A DNA stretch of 46,776 bases, from positions 1-46,776 of IMG/VR virus record IMGVR_UViG_3300036832_001622. One strand, 5' to 3'. The stretch comes from a virus. The notes below the pieces were generated by a model. That model was not told the origin of the DNA, made no database searches, and saw only the letters and a list, made by a program, of their open reading frames with translations. The position numbers and the translations under genes were made by a program. This document shows positions 39,686 to 46,776 of this stretch, piece after piece (positions within the stretch are counted from its first letter, which is position 1; each line of letters starts with the position of its first letter).

Positions 39686-40083
39686 GAGATTCCCCCGGGG
39701 ATGATAGGCGGGAAATAATCGATCGCTTGGACCTCGGCCATCCGCGCGACGCAGTTGTCAATGTTGGCTGTCGTCTCGTCGATGGCGGTCGTTGCCGTGG
39801 CGATCGCGTCGCTATCTGCCGCCGTTATCGCCGATTGCAGCACATCGACCTCGCTGGTCAGGTCGGTCGCCAGATACAGGATCATCGTGTTGTCTGGCGG
39901 GATGTCGGTCGACGCGGCGTTGATCGTCGTATTGATATTTTCGGCATCCGTCTGCACCGCGTTCGCTGCGTTGGCGATGCCGGCGCTGTCGCTATTGGCG
40001 ACCGCCTGGTCGAGCGTCGCGACATCGGCAACGAGTTGGTCGGTTTGCTGCTGTAGCGTGTCGGAATAGATCGTCATCATCAC
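39682..40083 (-). CDS. Hypothetical helical tail-region protein
   Basis: 133 aa. Ala/Asp/Thr-rich amphipathic helices with repeated AIA.A..A patterns. Two or three ATGs in a row make the exact start uncertain. Role unknown. Confidence 0.65.
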   Translation of the reverse strand: MMMTIYSDTLQQQTDQLVADVATLDQAVANSDSAGIANAANAVQTDAENINTTINAASTDIPPDNTMILYLATDLTSEVDVLQSAITAADSDAIATATTAIDETTANIDNCVARMAEVQAIDYFPPIIPGGIS

Positions 40084-41789
40084 TATCCGTAATTGATCGA
40101 GATCGAGTTGAGATTGCCTTCGGTGTTAGCGGCTGGCGACATCGTCCCGATGCTCGCGTGATATTGCGCCACGATCCCCATGTTGAACGCGTACATGTCG
40201 ATATTGGCATTTTGAAAGGCAGTCGCCAGCCGGCCCAGAATGGTACCGGTTTGAGAACTGAATCCGTTGCTTCCATTGTGCGTCGATGAGAAGCCGAGCG
40301 ACAACGTCGTGATGTCGGTGGCGTCGGTGACCATCGCGCCACCATGCGACGCCTCGACTCCGTGAGTTGTGTTGCCGTAAGAGCCGCCGCCCATCATGGT
40401 CATTCGCCCGCCGCCGGTGGCGATAAAGCCGCGCGACATGCAACTGCAAACGTGACTATCCTGCGAATAGATATAGCCGCCGCCATCGCAACCGATGCCG
40501 ATGTCGCCTGATCCCCAGACGCAACACTGAACCACCCTGATCGCCGCATTGCCGAGCGTAGTGATGCCACGCTGACCGAGAGTTAAAGCGTTGGGCCCGG
40601 TAACGAGAATGTTCTCATAGATGATGCTGCCCGGGCCGGTGTGCGCTATGCCGAGGCCACCGCTCGGCGGGATCTGCACTTCCGTTCCATAGATCGTGCG
40701 CAGCATTCCAAGGTTGGCCGCAGAATCGTTCGCGCGCGCAGGCCCACTATTGCCAGTGCGTTGGAAATTTCCCGTCACCGGCGGCGACTTCCCCGGTTTC
40801 AAGGTACCGATGAGCGCAATCCGATCGGCGTCGGGATGGTACGTCGTGATCGTGGCCCCCGTGCCGGTCGGTGCCGAGAACACCGCGGCCGCCAGGATTA
40901 TGTTCACAGAGCCCGACGTCGAGATACGTTTGCGGCCGAGCGCGGCAAAGAGTTGATTGATCTGATCGACGGTCGATACGTTGAACGATATGTTTTGCGT
41001 GATCGTCGTGTTGGCGTAGATCCAGAACGCCGATCCGTCATAGACGAAGACGAGGACGTCGCCGACCTGCATGTCGCCGGGAAGTAATGGCCAGTTCGGA
41101 TGCCCGCCTTGGGCATAGATCGGCTTGAGCCCGAGGCCGTTGACGTTGATGTTCGAGAACGAGTTGTTCGTGTTCTTGATCTTCACCATGAAGATCTGAC
41201 CGGCCGAATAACCGGTGAGCGCCGGACTAAAATTAGCGATGACGGTATTTGCCGTCGGCGACGTGTCGACCGTGTAAGGGACGTTGGTGAGAAAGACGCT
41301 ACCGGCGCCGCCGCCAGCACCGCCAAAATTGACCATTTGAAAAAACGTGCCGTCATAGATCAGATGGATGAGGCCAGCGGCAGGCAGATCGCCCGCCGCC
41401 ATTTCCGCACCTGTCGGCTTGCGGATCGAAACGCGCCCGGGCCCAGCATCGATCGTCGATGGTCCGGTGTTGGTGTTCAAAACCTTGACATGAAGCGGAA
41501 GGCCGATCGTGTAGGCCGCAATCGGCGGATTGAGCGCAACCGACAGCGTGTTCACTGAGCCGGTATCTTCGACGTAGTTCATTCGCTGGGAGCGAATGCC
41601 TTTTGCGACCTGCTCGAGATCAGCGGGATCCGGCACCAGCGAACTGTCGGTGATGATGTGGACGAGCTCCCGCATCGGATGCTCGAATGCCTCGGCCGGC
41701 GGGATCGAGCCCATTTTTGCCTGGCTGGGATCGCCATTGATGTATGGCGCATCCGGATCGGTGATGCCGTAGGGTTGAACGTACTTCAT
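40083..41789 (-). CDS. Tail fibre / beta-helix protein
   Basis: 568 aa. N-terminus MKYVQPYGITDPDAPYINGD is typical of proteins attached to Mu-like baseplates. The middle is beta-rich; the C-terminal third (GGGRMTMMGGGSYGNTTHG) looks like a right-handed beta helix. Probable receptor-binding or spike-like fibre. Confidence 0.75.
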   Translation of the reverse strand: MKYVQPYGITDPDAPYINGDPSQAKMGSIPPAEAFEHPMRELVHIITDSSLVPDPADLEQVAKGIRSQRMNYVEDTGSVNTLSVALNPPIAAYTIGLPLHVKVLNTNTGPSTIDAGPGRVSIRKPTGAEMAAGDLPAAGLIHLIYDGTFFQMVNFGGAGGGAGSVFLTNVPYTVDTSPTANTVIANFSPALTGYSAGQIFMVKIKNTNNSFSNINVNGLGLKPIYAQGGHPNWPLLPGDMQVGDVLVFVYDGSAFWIYANTTITQNISFNVSTVDQINQLFAALGRKRISTSGSVNIILAAAVFSAPTGTGATITTYHPDADRIALIGTLKPGKSPPVTGNFQRTGNSGPARANDSAANLGMLRTIYGTEVQIPPSGGLGIAHTGPGSIIYENILVTGPNALTLGQRGITTLGNAAIRVVQCCVWGSGDIGIGCDGGGYIYSQDSHVCSCMSRGFIATGGGRMTMMGGGSYGNTTHGVEASHGGAMVTDATDITTLSLGFSSTHNGSNGFSSQTGTILGRLATAFQNANIDMYAFNMGIVAQYHASIGTMSPAANTEGNLNSISINYG

Positions 41790-41804
41790 TTTAACCGACC
41801 CTCC

Positions 41805-42512
41805 TCACGGTGTTCCCTGCATAGGCCCGCCGTAGGCGAGCGCGCTTGTGTCTGGCACGATCATCGTGTGCGCCGGCTTCCAGCGCTGCAGCAAACAGAT
41901 CGCCTCTTCGGGGATTGAGAATTCGAGATGATGATTGACGCCGGCTTGGCCCGACCCGGCGCGGAACCAGTTCAGGCCGACCTGACCGACTTCGACGGTC
42001 CAATAGAACCGCTGTTCTGGCGGTCCGATATACCAACGAAAATGCTTGCCCGCCTCGGCGTCTTCGCGCGAGCGCGTGTCGCCGACTGAGGAGATGCCGC
42101 ACTGGAAGGGCGAGAACTCTTGGATCTGGATGGTGTAGCCGAGCCACGCCATCAGATCGGTGAAGTATTTCCGCGACTGGCCGCCAAGCCAGGTCATCCA
42201 CAGCACGAGGATGCGGCGGCGCTGCTCGACTGTCTGCGGAGACGCGAAGCACGGATCCGGCAGACCCCATGCCCGTTCCCAGTCCGGCAGGAGCTCCACG
42301 GTCAATCGCGGATCGCTCTCACGCTCGAGCAGGTCCGCGGCACGACTGTCGACGTAGCCATAGAACTGGCAGAGGCCATCGATGACGCCAGCTTCCGTGC
42401 TGCCGCCCTCCCGCGGCCAAGCCTGGCCGCGCGGCAGGAGCTCCATAAACGCGTGCGTGTAGTCGTCGCCAGATCGACGGATGTGGCGATCACGGTCCTG
42501 GGGATTCGACAT
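41805..42512 (-). CDS. DUF2313 (YmfQ / Mu gp48-like) tail protein
   Basis: 235 aa. FMELLPRGQAWPRE, then RESDPRLTVELLPDWERAWG, then RRRILVLWMTWLGGQSRKYF is the DUF2313 pattern. Mu gp48 is a baseplate protein acting with gp47; here it directly follows the gp47-like gene. Confidence 0.88.
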   Translation of the reverse strand: MSNPQDRDRHIRRSGDDYTHAFMELLPRGQAWPREGGSTEAGVIDGLCQFYGYVDSRAADLLERESDPRLTVELLPDWERAWGLPDPCFASPQTVEQRRRILVLWMTWLGGQSRKYFTDLMAWLGYTIQIQEFSPFQCGISSVGDTRSREDAEAGKHFRWYIGPPEQRFYWTVEVGQVGLNWFRAGSGQAGVNHHLEFSIPEEAICLLQRWKPAHTMIVPDTSALAYGGPMQGTP

Positions 42513-42516
42513 GTTT

Positions 42517-43623
42517 CTAAGGCCTTGGCGGTCCGCCGCCGTAAACGATGTCGCCCAACACCGCCATGTGGCCGGGCGATTGCATCACGTCGTCGAGTGC
42601 GGTCGCCATCGAGAACGAGACGACTTCGGGGGTGTCTGAGATCGCCTGATATTTCCACGCCGCATAGATGGTCTGTCCGGGCGCCGCATAAGTGAGCAGC
42701 ATTTCCCGTAGGCTGAGCTCGATCGCGGCGCGGACTTCTGGGGTGTCTGGCGTGAGATCGTTGATGTAAGCCTCGACCCTTTGCTTCAGCGGCGCGAGGA
42801 CCCAAAAATCTTTGACCGCCACCGGCCGCACCGTATCGATGTAGCCTTCGACCGCGGCGAGGTCCTGCACGATCGGAAAACCGTCGTTGTCGACGCGAAG
42901 GTCGTCGAACATCACGCGGACGGTAACCGTCCCGATGCCTTGCTCGAGCGGCGACACCCATGCCCGGGTGCAGCCAGGAACCGCCTTCGCCCATCTGACA
43001 TAGTCGTGCAATGCGCCGCCTTGAGGAGGCTGTCGGATGCGTTCCAATACGCGAATCCGAAGGTTGTCATCATCTTCCTCATCGACGCCGCCGGTGACAT
43101 CGACAGAGACTACGCTGACAGACGCGATGCCCACGAGTGATAGTTCAGTGTTGGCCGGAAGATTGCCGGCGACGCCTGGGTCCAGCGCGCGGATCTCGCC
43201 GGGAACGGCCGTTCCGGCGAGCCCCGTGACGAGATCCTGCAATGTCTCATATTCGATATTTTGGCCGCTGATCTGGCTCGTCATCCGCGAGCCGATAGGA
43301 ACAACAATCCCCGACGCCAAGCCGGTAAAGTTTGCGGTGCCTTGGGCGAGCGTCGCCATCTTGCGGCCTGTCGTCCCGTCGGCGTTGACCAGCCAGATAT
43401 CGCCGTGCCGGTCGAGCCACTCGACTTCCGCGGTGTCGGGAAGTAGCTGCAGAGACAGCCAGTCAATGTATTGCAGCGTGAGATGACACAATGCGCCCTG
43501 GCAATCCGACATCACGCGCAGCACGCTGTTCGGAATCAGCGCATCGGCGCCCGGAAGCGCCCCGCGAATCTTGTCGCGGACGATCGAGCGCACGTCTTTT
43601 AAGGTCGGCGTGAACCAGGGCAT
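42517..43623 (-). CDS. Baseplate J / gp47-family protein
   Basis: 368 aa, usual length. Hallmarks of baseplate J: LASGIVVPIGSRMTSQI, then GEIRALDPGVAGNLP, then DNLRIRVLERIRQPPQGGAL. Baseplate wedge component of contractile tails. Confidence 0.92.
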   Translation of the reverse strand: MPWFTPTLKDVRSIVRDKIRGALPGADALIPNSVLRVMSDCQGALCHLTLQYIDWLSLQLLPDTAEVEWLDRHGDIWLVNADGTTGRKMATLAQGTANFTGLASGIVVPIGSRMTSQISGQNIEYETLQDLVTGLAGTAVPGEIRALDPGVAGNLPANTELSLVGIASVSVVSVDVTGGVDEEDDDNLRIRVLERIRQPPQGGALHDYVRWAKAVPGCTRAWVSPLEQGIGTVTVRVMFDDLRVDNDGFPIVQDLAAVEGYIDTVRPVAVKDFWVLAPLKQRVEAYINDLTPDTPEVRAAIELSLREMLLTYAAPGQTIYAAWKYQAISDTPEVVSFSMATALDDVMQSPGHMAVLGDIVYGGGPPRP

Positions 43624-43638
43624 AGCTGACTTTATGGA

Positions 43639-44193
43639 TTAGAGCGGCGCCGACAGCGGGTTTGCTATTCGGCCGATGTTGTAGCTGTCGTTCTGTCGTT
43701 CGATGTCTTTCCAGAGAATCTGGAAGCGCAAGTCGACCTCGAGCTCCGGTCCGCGATACATGCGAATGAGCGCGCTGATCTGCTCGCGCCCTGTGCGCTC
43801 GACCTGCACTTCATAACTCGAGGCGATGCGTTGATCGACAAACGGTTGGATTGCGTCGCGGATTTGATACTCGATCTTGATCACGCTCGAGCCCACCAGC
43901 GCCGTCGAGTCGGTGATCTTGTCGCGCTTGTGCAGCCAGAGCAGACAGCCGATGTCCCAGGCATTCCAAATCTCGCCGGCATCGAGATTTCCCCACCAGC
44001 CCATGCGATCGGTGGAATCGGGGTCTGGCAAAATATCCGAAACATCGGCGAGTGCATCAGTGCCGAGCGCGACGATCACCGCGGTCGCGAGCGCTTCGGT
44101 GATGTCGAGCGTCCCGTCGCCGAGCAGATTCCAGTCGCACGTTACCGAGTACTTCGGAAAGAACGTGTTTTGAACAATGCGGATATCTGGCAA
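43639..44193 (-). CDS. GP46-family baseplate protein
   Basis: 184 aa. DITEALATAVIVALGTDALA, then RMGWWGNL, matches Mu gp46, a lysozyme-less baseplate wedge protein. Beta-rich C-terminus. Lies just upstream of gp47/J in the Mu order. Confidence 0.88.
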   Translation of the reverse strand: MPDIRIVQNTFFPKYSVTCDWNLLGDGTLDITEALATAVIVALGTDALADVSDILPDPDSTDRMGWWGNLDAGEIWNAWDIGCLLWLHKRDKITDSTALVGSSVIKIEYQIRDAIQPFVDQRIASSYEVQVERTGREQISALIRMYRGPELEVDLRFQILWKDIERQNDSYNIGRIANPLSAPL

Positions 44194-44195
44194 AG

Positions 44196-45278
44196 CTATC
44201 CCCTCTTTGCTTCAGCCGCGGCGGTTTCCAATTGCTGCACGCGCGCCGTTAATTGCTGCACAGCACCGACCAGAGCGGCGATCATGCTGCCCTGGTCAAT
44301 CCCCCAAAACGTGAGCGCCGGCACATCATCTGGCGGCTTGATCGCCAGCGATGGTTCGATCTCGTAAAGCTCCTGCGCAATCAAGCCGATTGGATTTAGC
44401 GCGTCTGGCTTTTCCCGCCAGCGGAATTGATGCACCGGAATCCGCTCGATGAGCGCCAAGCAATCGGACTCGCTGGGCGCAATGTCTTGTTTTAGTCGCA
44501 CGTCGCTGACCACGCTGCCGAAGGGCACGCCGTTGGCGAAATCGGCGTAGATGTACCATTGGTTTCCTACCAGGAGCCACGAAGTGTTGTTGCTGTACCC
44601 GGCCGCCCACAGACACCGCACGCCGCTGAGTTGCGCTTCCCCGTTCGCAGTGGGTGAAGTCGCTTGTGTTGCTCTGAACGCAGCGGCACCGCTTCCGCTA
44701 GACACAACGAAGCCGGCAGTGAGTGAGCCGGCGATGTTGGCGCCAGCGCTGATTGTGACCCCACCGCCCGCGCGGTTGATCGTCATCGGGCTATCGATAA
44801 AAGTGCCGGCATCGTTATAGCGATCGATGGCAAAATCGCTGCCGGCGTTGCTGCCACTTTCAGCGGTCACATTTCCTAGTTCAATCGCCCAGCGGGCGTT
44901 AGTTCCGTTGCTGCCCGTAATTGCCGCAGTCTGCCCGGAAGCCGTCTTGCGTAAGGCAATCCCCGGAGTCGCATAGCTGATGACCAGGGCGCCGGTCAGC
45001 GTGCCGCCGGTGAGCGGTAGGAACGGCATCGAGGCGGTGGCCACGCCCTGGATATGCGTGGCATCAGTCCATTGCGCCCATTGGCCATTAGCCGGCGTGC
45101 CGCTATTCGATACGTTGCCCCCGCTCCCCGGACTATTAACTTGAACGACGCTGCCGTTGGACCTGCCAATGTAGAGCCCGCCGTCGATCTCGTTGTAGGC
45201 GAGTTCGCCGATCGCCAGGCTCGCCGGCGCACCGGCTGCACCCGACGTGCGCCGCTTGATGCGAAGAACGTCGGTCAT
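44196..45278 (-). CDS. Tail fibre with intramolecular chaperone (Peptidase S74)
   Basis: 360 aa. N-terminus IRIKRRTSGAAGAPASLAIG-type head (reads LRIKRRTSGA) shared with the next fibre gene. C-terminal S74 chaperone: SDVRLKQDIAPSESDCLAL and NPIGLIAQELYEIEPSL, which trimerises fibres and then cleaves itself. Ends in a coiled coil (QQLTARVQQLETAAAE). Confidence 0.85.
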   Translation of the reverse strand: MTDVLRIKRRTSGAAGAPASLAIGELAYNEIDGGLYIGRSNGSVVQVNSPGSGGNVSNSGTPANGQWAQWTDATHIQGVATASMPFLPLTGGTLTGALVISYATPGIALRKTASGQTAAITGSNGTNARWAIELGNVTAESGSNAGSDFAIDRYNDAGTFIDSPMTINRAGGGVTISAGANIAGSLTAGFVVSSGSGAAAFRATQATSPTANGEAQLSGVRCLWAAGYSNNTSWLLVGNQWYIYADFANGVPFGSVVSDVRLKQDIAPSESDCLALIERIPVHQFRWREKPDALNPIGLIAQELYEIEPSLAIKPPDDVPALTFWGIDQGSMIAALVGAVQQLTARVQQLETAAAEAKRG

Positions 45279-46687
45279 TAAAAAGTGCCCCCGTCCAGAG
45301 TCACGCCGTCGATCGTGCCGCCGGTGATTGCCACAGCACTAGCCGATTGGGTGGACATACTGCCCAAGCCTGAAATGTCTGTGTTGGGAATAGAAGAACT
45401 GGCCGTCATCGCCGACGTGCCGTTGCCCTTGACGTAGCCGGTGAGCGTGGCCGCGCCGGTGCCGCCGTAGGTGACCGCGATCGTTGCGCCGTTCCAGGTG
45501 CCAGTGGCGATCGTGCCGAGCGTGGTGATCGAGCTCTGGCCGACGTAGGTCGCCGCGATGTCGATTGAGTCGGCAAGGACAGTGATCCGGTTCGCCGTCC
45601 CGACCGCGTCGATCGTGTTGCCGGTCTTGGTGAGGCCTGCTCCCGCCGTGATCTGGCCTGCGCCCGAGAACTGGGTCCAGGTGACGTTAGTCGTCCCGAG
45701 CGTCCCGCCCTGATCGACGGTGCAGACGTAGCCGTTGTCGGCGTTCACCGTTCCCTGTTCAACGAAGACGTAAGCGGAGACTAGCTCGTTCCAGGTATCG
45801 GCATCGAGCGCGCGCGCCCAGGCGCCTGATGCAACGACATAGATGCCGTTTGCGGACTGGGTCGTCTGGTCCTTGACCAGGATGCGATCGCCCGCAATCA
45901 AAGCTATCCCGTCGACCGTCTGGGTGCCTGACAGGGTGAGATTCGCAGTCGATGCGGCCTTGACCGACTGCTTAGCGTCGAGCCCCTGCGTGGTGTTGTC
46001 GACGTAGGCCTTCGTCGCGGCGTCTTGCGCGTTGGTCGGGTCGAGCAGGCCGGTGATCTTGTGACTGTTCCAAGTGACATCGACGTTCGGTGGAACGAAC
46101 TGGTCGAGCCGCGTCGACATCACATACTGCGTCGTCGCGATCTGCGTCGTATTCGTCCCGTTCGTCGGGGTCGGCGCAGCCGGCGTGCCGGTAAACGTCG
46201 GCGAGGCGAGCAGGGCGCCACCGACGCCGGTGATATCCGACGCCAGGAAGGTGACCGCGCCAGTGCGCGTGTTCCACGATGCGACCCCCGCCGTTCCCGC
46301 CGACACCGCGGCGGTCACGAAAGCAGTCGAAGCCAACTGCGTCGTATTTGTGCCGGGAGACGCAGTCGGCGCCGCCGGAACCCCCGTGAAGGTCGGGGAG
46401 GCCAGAGGCGCGCGCGAGGTATCGGTCGGATGGACGTGATCAGAGCGCGACATGAGCGCGCTCGTTCCCGGCGCTGCCACGCCATCCATCAGCGGATTAG
46501 AACCAGAGCCGAGACCGCTGCCGCCTACCGGAACGACCGTCGTCGCAGTGCCGCCCGCGCCGCCCGTACCTTCGCCGTAATAGAGCGTGTGATCGACTTC
46601 GTTATAGGCGAGCTCCGCGTTGGCAAGGCTGGGTGGCGCGCCCGGGGCCCCGCTCGTTCTTCGCTTGATGCGAATTGTGTCAGTCAT
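45278..46687 (-). CDS. Tail fibre protein
   Basis: 469 aa. Head IRIKRRTSGAPGAPPSLANA is almost identical to the adjacent S74 fibre; then GTSALMSRSDHVHPTDTSRA and FTGVPAAPTAS...TTQLASTAF fibre repeats. The tail (TIDGVTLDGGTF) resembles the end of the upstream partial gene. Baseplate-attached fibre. Confidence 0.82.
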   Translation of the reverse strand: MTDTIRIKRRTSGAPGAPPSLANAELAYNEVDHTLYYGEGTGGAGGTATTVVPVGGSGLGSGSNPLMDGVAAPGTSALMSRSDHVHPTDTSRAPLASPTFTGVPAAPTASPGTNTTQLASTAFVTAAVSAGTAGVASWNTRTGAVTFLASDITGVGGALLASPTFTGTPAAPTPTNGTNTTQIATTQYVMSTRLDQFVPPNVDVTWNSHKITGLLDPTNAQDAATKAYVDNTTQGLDAKQSVKAASTANLTLSGTQTVDGIALIAGDRILVKDQTTQSANGIYVVASGAWARALDADTWNELVSAYVFVEQGTVNADNGYVCTVDQGGTLGTTNVTWTQFSGAGQITAGAGLTKTGNTIDAVGTANRITVLADSIDIAATYVGQSSITTLGTIATGTWNGATIAVTYGGTGAATLTGYVKGNGTSAMTASSSIPNTDISGLGSMSTQSASAVAITGGTIDGVTLDGGTF

Positions 46688-46776
46688 CAGAAGTTTCCGC
46701 CGTCCAAGACGTCATTCGTGTACGCGAGCGCGCGGTGCCATTGCGCGCTCTGTCGGCCGTACATCAGCCCATCGAT
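46687..46776 (-). CDS. Tail fibre protein, C-terminal fragment
   Basis: Gene enters from beyond the window edge; the last 29 codons are present (YGRQSAQWHRALAYTNDVLD then GGNF). The stop overlaps the next ATG. The ending is like that of 45278-46687, so it is probably another fibre of the same family. Confidence 0.6.
   Translation of the reverse strand: MDGLMYGRQSAQWHRALAYTNDVLDGGNF

Noticed and set aside
1-46776. tRNA genes, CRISPR arrays and insertion sequences
   Set aside because: TTCGAA-type T-loop sequences all lie in coding regions without cloverleaf arms; no spaced direct repeats and no transposase were seen.

Overview
The window is a large piece of a temperate tailed-phage (or prophage) genome from an alphaproteobacterial, probably Bradyrhizobium-like, host. 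The signs are high GC, many GTG starts, dense ATGA/GTGA start-stop overlaps, a tyrosine integrase with a small Xis-like protein, a lambda-Red-type exonuclease/RecT pair, a Mu-like baseplate block (GP46, gp47/J, DUF2313), and exported proteins with the VPGPIVG-type C-terminal tail known from Bradyrhizobium. The host assignment is inference. Terminase, portal, capsid and sheath genes are not here and should lie beyond 46776.

Layout. 13-2846 (+): small hypothetical genes, several with Cys pairs, including a YkgJ-like protein. 2851-5522 (-): a DnaJ-type zinc protein, a small hypothetical gene, an Xis-like protein and the integrase. 5523-6044 is the only gene-free stretch over 300 bp. 6045-10711: small genes, a YdaS-like HTH, a ParB-domain protein and a winged-helix protein. 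10715-14741 (-): replication operon (Toprim/RecA-like helicase-primase, RuvC-like resolvase, N6-adenine methyltransferase, coiled-coil protein). 14993-21719 (+): recombination operon (YqaJ exonuclease, XRE repressor-like protein, RecT, DUF6166 and many small genes). 21705-32533: accessory island with many very small membrane proteins, three exported proteins with PEP-CTERM-like tails, two exported YD-repeat-like proteins, an SH3b-like secreted protein, an orphan integrase-N-terminus-like protein and a nucleotidyltransferase-like protein. 32587-46776 (-): HPIAPGG-repeat protein, lysis genes, a two-domain endolysin, tail fibres and baseplate.

The most notable observation is a dispersed regulatory element. 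An 11-bp palindrome, GRCCANTGGYC, and close variants occur 11 times in six intergenic regions, in several cases inside the spacer of a sigma70-like promoter. The loci served include the recombination operon, the replication operon, the accessory island and the HPIAPGG protein. Two paralogous HTH proteins (22297-22518 and 30826-31053) are each encoded directly beside such sites and are the natural candidates for the cognate regulator. A second operator type, TGACCTATAGGTCA, overlaps the promoter of the zinc protein and has a near copy before the Xis-like gene.

Other points: a perfect 22-bp palindrome inside the ParB-like gene, a structured RNA-like element at 16150-16229, mutually exclusive hairpins at 27063-27127, and at least eight membrane micro-proteins of 27-52 aa, many translationally coupled. 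All annotation is by reading the sequence; no database search was run.
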